From NCBI GenBank assembly GCA_963716445.1, contig OY970313.1, positions 1,054,001-1,118,000 of the forward strand: 64,000 nt of DNA, in the 5' to 3' direction. Below the pieces are notes generated by a model. That model had not been told where the DNA came from, did no database searches, and was given only the letters and a program-made list of their open reading frames with translations. The first letter of the stretch is position 1. Each line of letters starts with the position of its first letter. Below are positions 43,401 to 51,683 of this stretch, piece after piece. This DNA comes from JAAYBF01 sp963716445 (GTDB lineage Bacteria; Actinomycetota; Thermoleophilia; Solirubrobacterales; Thermoleophilaceae). The position numbers and the translations under genes are program-made.

Positions 43401-44501
43401 ATGGCCTCTCTCGTCGTAAAGCTCGGGTCGAGCATCGTCGCCGACCCCATGGGGGAGGTGCGCACGGACGTGCTCGCCCCGATCTGCGCCGCCGTCGCCG
43501 AGCGCCGCGACGCCGGCGACGAGGTCGTGCTGGTCACCTCCGGGGCGATCGCGCGTGGGATGCGGCTGATGGAGCTGCCGGCGCGGCCGGCGGCGATGGA
43601 GGAGCTGCAGGCGGCCTCGGCGGTCGGGCAGGGCAAGCTCTACCGCGCCTACGACGAGCTGCTCGCCGAGCGCGGCGTCGCGAGCGCCCAGGTGCTGCTG
43701 ACCTTCTTCGACATGTCGGCGCGCACGCACTACCTCAACGCGCGCCACACGCTGCGCAAGCTGCTCGACTGGGGCGTCGTGCCGGTTATCAACGAGAACG
43801 ACACGACGACGACCGACGAGATCTCCTTCGGCGACAACGACTTCCTCGCCGCGCAGGTGGCGATCCTGCTCGGCAGCGATCGGCTGGTCCTGTTGACCGA
43901 CACCGAAGGGCTCTACAGCGCCGATCCGAGCCGCGATCCGAGCGCCGAGCTGATCGCCGACGTGCGCGACTTCGAGCAGCTCGAGGGGCTCGAGATCGGG
44001 TTCTCCGCCTCGCCGCTCGGCTCCGGCGGCATGCGATCGAAGGTCGTCGCCGCCGAGATGGCGACGGCGGCCGGTATCCCGGCGACGATCACCTGCGGCA
44101 CCGACGCCGAGGCCGTGGGACGGGCGCTCGCCGGAGATGCCGTCGGGACGCGTTTCCACCCGCAGCGGGGACGCGTGTCCAGCTTCAAGCTGTGGCTGAA
44201 GTACGCCAAGCCGACGCACGGCGCGCTGACCGTCGACGAGGGCGCCGAGCGGGCGCTGCGCGAGCGCGGCACCAGCCTGCTGCCGGTCGGGATCGTCGAC
44301 GTCCGTGGCGAGTTCAACGCCGGCGACGCGGTCGAGATCCACTCCGCCGGCGACGGCGGCCGGCCGATCGGCAAGGGCATCGTCAACTACTCCGCCGGCG
44401 AGCTGCGCCGGATCAGGGGGATGAAGTCCGACGCCGTGCGGGAGACGATGCCCCGCGCCGCCGAGGAGGCGGTCCATCGCGACTACTTCGTATTGGATTA
44501 G
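43401..44501 (+). CDS. proB: glutamate 5-kinase
   Basis: ATG 43401 gives 366 aa. The amino-acid kinase domain (VVKLGSSIVADPMGEVRTDV, VLVTSGAIARGM, PVINENDTTTTDEISFGDND, GSGGMRSKVVAAEMATAAGI) is followed by a PUA domain (about 280-360; ALTVDEGAERALRERGTSLL). It makes glutamyl-5-phosphate, the first step of proline synthesis. proA follows, separated by a hairpin and its own -10 box. Confidence 0.96.
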   Translation: MASLVVKLGSSIVADPMGEVRTDVLAPICAAVAERRDAGDEVVLVTSGAIARGMRLMELPARPAAMEELQAASAVGQGKLYRAYDELLAERGVASAQVLLTFFDMSARTHYLNARHTLRKLLDWGVVPVINENDTTTTDEISFGDNDFLAAQVAILLGSDRLVLLTDTEGLYSADPSRDPSAELIADVRDFEQLEGLEIGFSASPLGSGGMRSKVVAAEMATAAGIPATITCGTDAEAVGRALAGDAVGTRFHPQRGRVSSFKLWLKYAKPTHGALTVDEGAERALRERGTSLLPVGIVDVRGEFNAGDAVEIHSAGDGGRPIGKGIVNYSAGELRRIRGMKSDAVRETMPRAAEEAVHRDYFVLD

Positions 44502-44502
44502 G

Positions 44503-44538
44503 CCGGGGGACTCGCGTCCCCCGGACCCCCGCGCGGGG
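44503..44538 (+). terminator. GC-rich hairpin after proB
   Basis: CCGGGGGAC (44503-44511) and GTCCCCCGG (44516-44524) pair perfectly around TCGC, starting 1 nt after the proB stop. A second small hairpin CCCC-GCGC-GGGG follows. There is no T tract, as is common for actinobacterial terminators. The rest of the gap to proA has only short GC-rich direct repeats. Confidence 0.5.
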
Positions 44539-44646
44539 CTGGTCTGCCGACGGCTCCGGCGAGGGTGCCTCCGCCGTGGTGGTCTGCCGTCGGCTCCGGC
44601 TGAGGCTCCGGTGAGGGCTCGGCACGGCGGCGCTGGACCGGCGCGT

Positions 44647-44652
44647 TAACCT
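44647..44652 (+). promoter_or_regulatory. -10 box for a leaderless proA transcript
   Basis: TAACCT ends 6 nt before the proA ATG at 44659, which puts the expected transcription start on or next to the start codon. There is no room for a ribosome-binding site. Confidence 0.5.
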
Positions 44653-44658
44653 GCTTGC

Positions 44659-45930
44659 ATGGCAACTGCCGCGCAATCGGTTGGGGACGTCTGCCTGGCG
44701 GCGCGGGGGGCTTCGCGGGTGCTCGCGACGGCTGCCGATCAGACCAAGGATGCCGCTTTGGAGGCGATGGCGGTGGCGCTCGAGGATCGTCTCGGCGAGG
44801 TTCTGGAGGCCAATGGGCGGGACATGGAGGCGGGTGTCGAGGCGGGCCTGAGCTCGGCGTTGCTCGACCGGTTGAAGCTCGACGAGGGACGGGTGAGGGG
44901 GATCACCGCGGACGTGCGCAAGATCGCCGCGCTGGCCGATCCCGTCGGCGAGGTGCTCGAGGGCTGGCGGCTGGAGAACGGGCTCGAGATGCGCAAGCTG
45001 CGGGTCCCGCTCGGCGTCGTGGCCGTCGTATACGAGGCGCGGCCGAACGTGACGATCGACTGCTCCGCGCTGTGCTTGAAGTCGGGCAATGCGATCGTGC
45101 TGCGCGGCTCCTCGGCTGCGACGCACTCCAATGCGGTTCTCGCCGAGGTCGCGGGCAGCGCTGTCGAGTCGGCCGGATTGCCGCGCGCCGCGGTGTCGCT
45201 GGTGGCGGGCGGCGGGCGCGAGGAGCTGCGCGAGCTGGCGACTCAGGCCGGCGTGGTCGACCTGATCATCCCGCGTGGCGGCGAGGGCGTGAAGGCGGCG
45301 CTGCAGGAGGTCGCCACCGTTCCGGTGATCTATGCGGCGGCGGGCAACTGCCACGTATACGTCGACGCGACCGCGCACGTCGACGACGCGGTCCGGATCG
45401 CGTTCAACGCGAAGGTCCAGCGTCCCGGCGTCTGCAACTCGGCGGAGACGCTGCTCGTCCACGCGGACGCGGCGCCCGGGTTCCTGCCGCGCGTGCTGCG
45501 CGAGCTGCACGAGGCGGGCGTCGAGCTGCGCGTCGACGCGCGCACGCGGGCGCTGGCCGGCGATCTCGCCGATGCGCTCGGCGACGCCGACGAGGATGAC
45601 TGGCGTACCGAGTACCTCGCCCTGATCCTCGCGGTCAAGGTCGTCGACTCGCTCGACGAGGCGATCGAGCACGTCAACCGCTACAGCTCCGGTCACTCGG
45701 AGGCGATCGTCACGGACTCGACCGAGGCAGCCGAGCGCTTCACCCACGAGGTCGACGCCGCCTGTGTCTACGTCAACGCCTCGACCCGCTTCACCGACGG
45801 CGGCGTCTTCGGGATGGGCGCGGAGATCGGCAACTCGACGCAGAAGCTGCACGTGCGTGGCCCGATCGGCGTGCGCGAGCTGACGACCTACAAGTACGTG
45901 GCCGAGGGCACCGGCCAGATCCGCGAGTGA
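44659..45930 (+). CDS. proA: gamma-glutamyl phosphate reductase
   Basis: The product is 423 aa from ATG 44659, an aldehyde-dehydrogenase-fold enzyme with GVVAVVYEARPNVTIDCSAL, the nucleophile Cys in KVQRPGVCNSAETLLV, and the C-terminal FTDGGVFGMGAEIGNSTQKL. It reduces glutamyl-5-phosphate to the semialdehyde for proline synthesis. Its stop overlaps the nadD start (GTGA). Confidence 0.96.
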   Translation: MATAAQSVGDVCLAARGASRVLATAADQTKDAALEAMAVALEDRLGEVLEANGRDMEAGVEAGLSSALLDRLKLDEGRVRGITADVRKIAALADPVGEVLEGWRLENGLEMRKLRVPLGVVAVVYEARPNVTIDCSALCLKSGNAIVLRGSSAATHSNAVLAEVAGSAVESAGLPRAAVSLVAGGGREELRELATQAGVVDLIIPRGGEGVKAALQEVATVPVIYAAAGNCHVYVDATAHVDDAVRIAFNAKVQRPGVCNSAETLLVHADAAPGFLPRVLRELHEAGVELRVDARTRALAGDLADALGDADEDDWRTEYLALILAVKVVDSLDEAIEHVNRYSSGHSEAIVTDSTEAAERFTHEVDAACVYVNASTRFTDGGVFGMGAEIGNSTQKLHVRGPIGVRELTTYKYVAEGTGQIRE

Positions 45931-46601
45931 CCGGCGAGACGGCCGGGACGCGGCGGATCGGGATCCTCGGCGGCGCGTTCAACCCGCCCCATCTCGGTCA
46001 TCTGCTGCTCGCCCAGGAGGCGCACGCGCGGCTCGGTCTCGATCGCGTCCTGCTGGTGCCCGTCCACCAGGCGCCGCACCGCACGCTGGAGGCCGATCCC
46101 GGTCCCGCGCAGCGGCTGGCGATGGTCGAGCTGGCGATCGCCGGAGACGAGCGGCTGGCCGCCTCGTCGGTCGAGGTCGATCGCCCAGGCCCGTCCTACA
46201 CCGTGGACACGCTGAAGTCGTTGCGCGAGGGCATGCCCGGGGTCGAGCTGACGCTGCTCCTCGGGGCCGATCAGGCGCTCCGCCTGCGCGAATGGCACGA
46301 ACCGGACGAGGTGCTGCGGCTAGCCCGGCTTGCTGTGGCAGAGCGCGACGGGGTGGGCCGCGAGGACGTGGTCGGCGCGCTCGAGGGCCTGGCGGGCTCC
46401 GGCTCGATCGCGGGCTTCGCGATGCCGCGGATCGACGTCAGCTCGACGCTCGTCCGCGAGCGCGTCGCCGCGGGGCTGCCGATCCGCTACCTCGTGCCGG
46501 ACGGCGTGGCCAGCCGCATCGCGGCCGAGAGGATCTACGGGTCGATCGGCGCGAGCGGGGCGGATCCCGCACGCCCCCAACCTCGGACGGTCGCCCGGTG
46601 A
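45927..46601 (+). CDS. nadD: nicotinate-nucleotide adenylyltransferase
   Basis: GTG 45927 overlaps the proA stop. The 224-aa product has the nucleotidyltransferase motif GILGGAFNPPHLGHLLLAQE, with LLLGADQALRLREWHEPDEV and PRIDVSSTLVRERVAAGLPI further on. It forms deamido-NAD from NaMN and ATP. Its stop overlaps the rsfS start. Confidence 0.95.
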   Translation: MTGETAGTRRIGILGGAFNPPHLGHLLLAQEAHARLGLDRVLLVPVHQAPHRTLEADPGPAQRLAMVELAIAGDERLAASSVEVDRPGPSYTVDTLKSLREGMPGVELTLLLGADQALRLREWHEPDEVLRLARLAVAERDGVGREDVVGALEGLAGSGSIAGFAMPRIDVSSTLVRERVAAGLPIRYLVPDGVASRIAAERIYGSIGASGADPARPQPRTVAR

Positions 46602-46984
46602 GTCCGGAGCAGCCGCTGCCGGCGGATGGTCGCGAGGGCCTCGACGCCGCCGCGCTCGCCGACCGCGTCGCGCAGATCGCCTCCGACCGCAAGGCGATCG
46701 ACATCCGCGTGATCGACGTCCGCGGGTTGGTCAGCTACACCGACTACCTCGTCGTCTGCTCCGGCAACACCGAGCGCCAGACGACCGCCATCCGCGACGC
46801 CATCCACAAGGAGCTCAAGGACGATCACGGCCTGCTCCCGCGCCGCTCGGAGGGCGCCGGCGAGGCGCGCTGGATCCTGCTCGACTACCTCGACTGCATC
46901 GCCCACGTCTTCACCCCCGACGCCCGCGACTTCTACCGCCTCGACAAGCTCTGGGGCGACGCCCCACAGCGCGTCGTCGAGTAG
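46598..46984 (+). CDS. rsfS: ribosomal silencing factor RsfS
   Basis: GTG 46598 overlaps the nadD stop (GTGA). The 128-aa product contains the RsfS/Iojap core: VIDVRGLVSYTDYLVVCSGN, TERQTTAIRDAIHKELK, EGAGEARWILLDYLDCIAHV and FYRLDKLWGDAP. It binds L14 and blocks subunit joining in starvation. nadD-rsfS adjacency is conserved. Confidence 0.95.
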   Translation: MSPEQPLPADGREGLDAAALADRVAQIASDRKAIDIRVIDVRGLVSYTDYLVVCSGNTERQTTAIRDAIHKELKDDHGLLPRRSEGAGEARWILLDYLDCIAHVFTPDARDFYRLDKLWGDAPQRVVE

Positions 46985-47052
46985 CGAGCTCCGTCGCCGC
47001 CGCGGACGGACAGCGGGCGTGCATTAATCTTGCGTCCGAATTCGAGTTCTCT

Positions 47053-47125
47053 GGGGCTGTAGCTCAGCTGGAAGAGCGTTCGGCTGGCAGCCGAAAGGTC
47101 GGGGGTTCGAGTCCCCCCAGCTCCA
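47053..47125 (+). tRNA. tRNA-Ala (anticodon GGC)
   Basis: Acceptor GGGGCTG (47053-47059) pairs with CAGCTCC (47118-47124) and includes the G3:U70 pair that identifies tRNA-Ala. The anticodon stem-loop TTCGGCTGGCAGCCGAA carries GGC, and the T-arm is GGGGGTTCGAGTCCCCC. CCA is not encoded. A TAATCT box at 47025-47030 in an AT-rich patch is a likely -10. Confidence 0.96.
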
Positions 47126-47213
47126 CTTCCCACCCGATCTACACGGCGCGGGCGCCGTCGGCGCCAGCGGGTGGGCTTGCCCTCGGATGGGCATGGCGTG
47201 CCAGACTCGGGGG

Positions 47214-47633
47214 ATGCTGGCGTCTCCCTTGAAGCCGCTCGCGAAGGTGGCGTTGATAGCCCTGATGGCGCTTGGCAGCGTCCTGCTGTGGATCGGATCG
47301 CCGATCGGCTGGCTCTGGATCGCGTCGCAGATGCAGAAGGACAGTCAGGCCGCGGGATTCGGGCCCTACCTGGTCGTGCTCGCCGGCGTCGCGGTGACGG
47401 CGGTCGTGCTGGCGAAGCTGCTCTCGCGGCTCAACCAGACCTATGGCGCGGTCTCCGGCGCGGACGAGCCGGTGCGGGTGGTATTGCCCTGGCACCGCAG
47501 CCTGCGCGGGGAGAGCGAGGGTCGTCCGCCGCGGACGGTGCTCGACGTGGTGATGGTGATCAGCGTCGCGATCGGCTTCGTCGCGATGGGCATCTGGTTC
47601 TTCTTCTTCGCCGGCTCGCCGCTGCCGACCTGA
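47214..47633 (+). CDS. membrane protein, 139 aa, unknown
   Basis: ATG 47214 is chosen over 47187 because the hydrophobic N-terminus then starts the protein. Transmembrane spans lie at about 8-36, 48-70 and 112-134, with an intervening soluble loop (VVLPWHRSLRGESEGRPPR). Similar short proteins next to leuS are familiar from this lineage, without a function. The start remains uncertain by nine codons. Confidence 0.65.
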   Translation: MLASPLKPLAKVALIALMALGSVLLWIGSPIGWLWIASQMQKDSQAAGFGPYLVVLAGVAVTAVVLAKLLSRLNQTYGAVSGADEPVRVVLPWHRSLRGESEGRPPRTVLDVVMVISVAIGFVAMGIWFFFFAGSPLPT

Positions 47634-47644
47634 CCCCTCGCAGG

Positions 47645-47650
47645 TACGCT
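47645..47650 (+). promoter_or_regulatory. -10 box for leuS
   Basis: TACGCT lies 9 nt upstream of the leuS ATG (47660), right after the preceding stop. The short spacing suggests a leaderless or nearly leaderless message. Confidence 0.45.
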
Positions 47651-47659
47651 GCCGTCCGG

Positions 47660-50092
47660 ATGGCAGCGCAGAGCTACGAACCCCGCGACGTCGAGCGCAG
47701 ATGGCAGCGCGTCTGGGCCGACGAGCGCACCTGGGAGGTCTCCAACGACGACGACGGACGGCCGAAGTCCTACGTGCTGGAGATGCTTCCCTATCCGTCG
47801 GGCGAGCCGCACATCGGTCATCTGAAGGTCTACTCGGTCGGCGACGCGATCGCCCACTTCAAGCGGCGCACCGGCCACCGCGTGCTGCATCCGCTCGGCT
47901 ACGACGCCTTCGGGCTGCCCGCCGAGAACCACGCGATCAAGACGGGCCAGCACCCGCGCGAGTCGACCGAGGCGTCGATCGCGGAGTTCCGCCGCCAGTT
48001 CAACGACTGGGGCGTCTCGATCGACTGGTCGCGCGAGCTCGGCACCCACGAGCCGTCCTACTACCGCTGGACGCAGTGGCTGTTCGTGCGCCTGTTCGAG
48101 CAGGGGCTCGCCTACCGCAAGGAGGCCGCGGTCAACTGGTGTCCCAATGACGCCACGGTGCTCGCCAACGAGCAGGTCTCCGACGGTCGCTGCGAGCGCT
48201 GCGGCGCCGTCGTCGAGAAGCGCGAGCTCGAGCAGTGGTTCTTCAAGATCACCGACTACGCCGACCGGCTGCTCGACGACCTCGAGACGATCGACTGGCC
48301 GCAGAACGTCGTCACGATGCAGCGCAACTGGATCGGCCGCTCCGAGGGCGCCGAGGTCGTCTTCCGCTGCGAGGCGCTCGGCGTCGACTATCCCGTCTTC
48401 ACGACCCGGCCCGACACGCTGTTCGGCGCGACCTTCTTCGTGATGGCGCCGGAGCACCCCGACGTTCTGAAGCTCGACGACTCGCCGGAGGTGCGTGATT
48501 ACGTCGAGCGGGCGCTGACGGCCTCGGCGGAGGAGCGCGGGGCGGAGGACCGCGAGAAGACCGGGGTCGCGCTCGGCGCCACGGTGACCAATCCGGTCAA
48601 CGGCGAGCAGCTTCCGATCTACGTCGCTGACTACGTGCTGATGGAGTACGGCACCGGCGCGATCATGGCGGTTCCGGCCCACGACGAGCGCGACCACGAG
48701 TTCGCCGTCAAGCACGGGATCGAGGTGCGGCGCGTGATCGAGGGCGGCGACGGGCTGCCGTACACCGGCGACGGGCCGATGGTCGACAGCGGCCGCTTCG
48801 ACGGCCTGCACAACCGCGAGGCGTTCGACCGGATCGTCGCTTGGCTGGAGTCCGAGGGCAAGGGCGAGCCGGCCGTCAACTACCGCCTGCGCGACTGGCT
48901 GCTCTCGCGCCAGCGCTACTGGGGCTGCCCGATCCCGATCGTCCACTGCCCCGCCTGCGGCGCCGTGCCGGTTCCCGACGACCGGCTCCCGGTCGTCCTG
49001 CCAGAGGTCGAGGACTATGCGCCGAAGGGGCGCTCGCCGCTCGCTGCGGCCGAGGACTGGGTCGCCACCGAGTGCCCGAGCTGCGGCGGCTCGGCGCGCC
49101 GCGAGACCGACACGATGGACACGTTCGTCGACTCGTCTTGGTACTTCCTGCGCTACTGCGACGCGCGCAACGACGAGGCGCCCTGGGACCGCGATGTGCT
49201 CGCCGGGTGGATGCCGGTCGACCAGTACATCGGCGGCGTCGAGCACGCGATCCTCCACCTGATGTACGCGCGCTTCTTCACGAAGGCGTTCGCCGACCTC
49301 GGCCTGCTCGACGTGCAGGAGCCGTTCGCGCGGCTGTTCACGCAGGGGATGGTCACGCGCGAGGGCGCGAAGATGTCGAAGTCGAAGGGCAACGTCGTGA
49401 GCCCGCGCGAGCTGGTCGACAAGTTCGGCGCCGACGCCGCGCGCAGCTACATCCTCTACGTCGGCCATCCCGCCGAGGGCGGCGACTGGAACGACAAGGG
49501 CATCGAGGGGATCGCCCGCTTCCTCGCGCGGCTGTGGCGCGCGGGGGCCGACGCGGCCGAGAGCACGGCGGCCTCGGACGGGCCGACCGGTGAGCCGACC
49601 GCCGTGCTGCGCAAGGCGCACTGGGCGATCGACAAGGTGACCCACGACCTCGGCGATCGCTTCGCGACCCACACCGCGATAGCGGCGGTGATCGAGCTGG
49701 TCAACGAGATCACCAAGCACCGGGACGCGCTGCTCGCGACGCCCGAGGGAGCGTCGCAGCTTAGGTTCGCGACCGCCACGGCAGCCTCGCTGATCTTCCC
49801 GTTCGCGCCGCACCTCGGCAGCGAGGTCTACGAGCTGCTGACCGGGCGCCGGGTCTGGGAGGAGCCGTGGCCCGAGGCCGACGAGTCGCTGCTCGAGGCC
49901 GACATGACGACGATCGTCGTCCAGCTCAACGGCAAGGTGATCGATCGCTTCGAGGCGGCGGTCGGGATCTCCGAGGAGGATCAGGAGCGCCAGGCGCGCG
50001 CGTCCGAGCGCCTGACCGAGCGGCTCGACGGACGCGACGTCGTCAAGGCGATCGTGGTGCCCGGCAGGCTGGTCAACCTCGTGGCTCGCTAG
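47660..50092 (+). CDS. leuS: leucyl-tRNA synthetase
   Basis: ATG 47660 gives 810 aa. Class I motifs are MLPYPSGEPHIGHLKVY (HIGH near 50-53) and GAKMSKSKGNVVSP (KMSKS near 571-575). The editing domain shows TTRPDTLFGATFFVMAPEHP and MAVPAHDERDHEFA. A zinc-type Cys cluster (CPACG, CPSCGG) is present. It charges tRNA-Leu. Length is normal. Confidence 0.96.
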   Translation: MAAQSYEPRDVERRWQRVWADERTWEVSNDDDGRPKSYVLEMLPYPSGEPHIGHLKVYSVGDAIAHFKRRTGHRVLHPLGYDAFGLPAENHAIKTGQHPRESTEASIAEFRRQFNDWGVSIDWSRELGTHEPSYYRWTQWLFVRLFEQGLAYRKEAAVNWCPNDATVLANEQVSDGRCERCGAVVEKRELEQWFFKITDYADRLLDDLETIDWPQNVVTMQRNWIGRSEGAEVVFRCEALGVDYPVFTTRPDTLFGATFFVMAPEHPDVLKLDDSPEVRDYVERALTASAEERGAEDREKTGVALGATVTNPVNGEQLPIYVADYVLMEYGTGAIMAVPAHDERDHEFAVKHGIEVRRVIEGGDGLPYTGDGPMVDSGRFDGLHNREAFDRIVAWLESEGKGEPAVNYRLRDWLLSRQRYWGCPIPIVHCPACGAVPVPDDRLPVVLPEVEDYAPKGRSPLAAAEDWVATECPSCGGSARRETDTMDTFVDSSWYFLRYCDARNDEAPWDRDVLAGWMPVDQYIGGVEHAILHLMYARFFTKAFADLGLLDVQEPFARLFTQGMVTREGAKMSKSKGNVVSPRELVDKFGADAARSYILYVGHPAEGGDWNDKGIEGIARFLARLWRAGADAAESTAASDGPTGEPTAVLRKAHWAIDKVTHDLGDRFATHTAIAAVIELVNEITKHRDALLATPEGASQLRFATATAASLIFPFAPHLGSEVYELLTGRRVWEEPWPEADESLLEADMTTIVVQLNGKVIDRFEAAVGISEEDQERQARASERLTERLDGRDVVKAIVVPGRLVNLVAR

Positions 50093-50156
50093 ACGGGTCT
50101 CCGAGGCCCGCGCAGCCCGGCTAAGGGGCGTTCCGCCGGTTGTCGACGGCAGACCC

Positions 50157-51044
50157 GTGGCCCTCGTCATCGCCCGCCGCGCTCCGCTGCTCTTGGCGAT
50201 CCTGCTGCTGTTGGCGGCGTTCGCCGTGTCCCTGCCCATCGCGGTAGGCGCGAGCACGCCCGCCGGCGACGCGCGCACCGCCCAGCAGGTCGACGAGGAG
50301 GATCCGGGCGACGACCTCGAGGACGGCGACGACTACGACGAGGGCGACGACGGCGAGGATCAACCAGGCGACGACGAGCCCGCCGACGACGAGGCCGACG
50401 AGCTCGGTCCGCTCGAGCAGGCCACTACCGAGCTCGGCCGTGCGAAGCGGGCGGCGGCGGGCAAGGTCGCTCGACTCAGCTCGGCGACGGCCCTCCGTCC
50501 CTGTTTGCGCGGCGGCCCCGGGTGGAAGCGGATCCGTGCCGTCGAGCACGCTTCCCAGCGCGCCCTCTACGCCGCCTCGGCCCGGCGCCTGCTGGCGGAC
50601 ATGCGCCTGCTGCTCGACGGGCAGCAGCCGCGGATCCTCGCCTACGAGTCGGCCTTCGAGCGCTTCGTCGCGCAGATCGAGGGCGCCGCCGTCGCGACCC
50701 CGCTGCTACGCGACGCCGTGGCGGCCCACGCGCGCCGGCTCGCCGCCTACCGCAGCCTGGGCTCGGTCGAGGCGAGCTGCCGGGTCTTCAACCGCCTCAC
50801 GAAGCGGGTGCGGGAGTTCCCGACCCGCAGCGCCGCGCAGATCGTGCGAGCCGACTACCGCACGGCGCCGATCGCGCGCCGGATCGAGCGCCACGTCTCC
50901 AACCAGTTGCGGGCGATCGACCGGCGCAACGGGATCACCTATCGCGACGCGGACGTGCTCGGCGAGGCGGCGCAGCTGATCGTCGACCTCGGCGGCAGCC
51001 CCGGCTTCGCGACGGGGTTCCAGTACGCCCTGTCGCTGCGCTGA
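50157..51044 (+). CDS. secreted protein with acidic linker, unknown
   Basis: The product is 295 aa from GTG 50157. A signal peptide (MALVIARRAPLLLAILLLLA, cleavage near VGAS) precedes about 55 residues dominated by Asp and Glu, then a helical C-terminal domain with a conserved-looking Cys pair (ATALRPCLRGGPGWKRIRAV, SCRVFNRLTKRV). It is probably exported or surface-held. No family is recognised. Confidence 0.7.
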   Translation: MALVIARRAPLLLAILLLLAAFAVSLPIAVGASTPAGDARTAQQVDEEDPGDDLEDGDDYDEGDDGEDQPGDDEPADDEADELGPLEQATTELGRAKRAAAGKVARLSSATALRPCLRGGPGWKRIRAVEHASQRALYAASARRLLADMRLLLDGQQPRILAYESAFERFVAQIEGAAVATPLLRDAVAAHARRLAAYRSLGSVEASCRVFNRLTKRVREFPTRSAAQIVRADYRTAPIARRIERHVSNQLRAIDRRNGITYRDADVLGEAAQLIVDLGGSPGFATGFQYALSLR

Positions 51045-51090
51045 CGCCGATCTGTAACGCGTAGCCGCCCGCGCGTCGCGGGGACGGGCC

Positions 51091-51096
51091 TAGCGT
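51091..51096 (+). promoter_or_regulatory. -10 box for comEA-comEC
   Basis: TAGCGT lies 7 nt upstream of the comEA GTG (51104), matching the TANNNT plus 6-9 nt spacing seen at several genes here. Confidence 0.45.
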
Positions 51097-51103
51097 CGTC
51101 GCG

Positions 51104-51679
51104 GTGGACGATCGCGGGTGGCAGGCGCTGGCGTGGGGCGTGGCCGCCGTGGTCGTGGTGCTGATCGTCGTCCGGCTGCTCGAGTCCGGCCCGGCGCCGC
51201 CCGCGGTGCGGGTCGGCGGCCCGGGGGCCGCTTCGAGACCCGGTCCGCCGGGCTCGCGGGCCGCTGGCCCATACGTGCACGTCGCGGGCGCCGTGCGCCG
51301 CCCCGGCCTCTACCGGCTGTCCGAGGGGGCACGCGTCGCGGCCGCCGTGCAGCGAGCCGGTGGAGCGACCGGGGACGCGGACCTGAACGCGATCAACCTC
51401 GCCGCGCGGCTCGAGGACGGCCAGCAGGTCGTGGTCCCGGCCGCCGCCGCCGGTGGCGGTGCGACAACTCCCGGCGCGAACACGGATGCGCCCGTCAGCC
51501 TTGGGACGGCGACGGTCGAGCAGCTCGACGAGCTCGACGGCATCGGCCCGACGCTCGCCGAGCGGATCGTCGAGCGCCGACAGGCGCGCGGAGGCTTCGC
51601 GTCGATCGACCAGCTCGCCGAGGTCGAGGGCATCGGCGAGAAGCGGCTCGAGGCGCTCGAGCAGGCGCTGACGCCGTGA
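51104..51679 (+). CDS. comEA: competence protein ComEA (SLBB and helix-hairpin-helix)
   Basis: The product is 191 aa. It has a transmembrane helix (about 6-26), a flexible Pro/Gly stretch, an SLBB domain (VHVAGAVRRPGLYRLSEGAR) and a C-terminal double helix-hairpin-helix (LDELDGIGPTLAERIVERRQ, LAEVEGIGEKRLEALEQAL). ComEA is the membrane DNA receptor for natural transformation. comEC follows 4 bp later. Confidence 0.92.
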   Translation: MDDRGWQALAWGVAAVVVVLIVVRLLESGPAPPAVRVGGPGAASRPGPPGSRAAGPYVHVAGAVRRPGLYRLSEGARVAAAVQRAGGATGDADLNAINLAARLEDGQQVVVPAAAAGGGATTPGANTDAPVSLGTATVEQLDELDGIGPTLAERIVERRQARGGFASIDQLAEVEGIGEKRLEALEQALTP

Positions 51680-51683
51680 AGCC

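Noticed and set aside
44502..44658. Short direct repeats (TGGTCTGCCG.CGGCTCCGGC) between proB and proA
   Set aside because: Two imperfect GC-rich copies only, probably simple slippage; no sign of a regulatory or mobile element beyond the hairpin listed.
47441..50278. 945-codon minus-strand frame opposite leuS
   Set aside because: Antisense shadow of leuS; no motifs, Val/Asp/Arg-rich composition.
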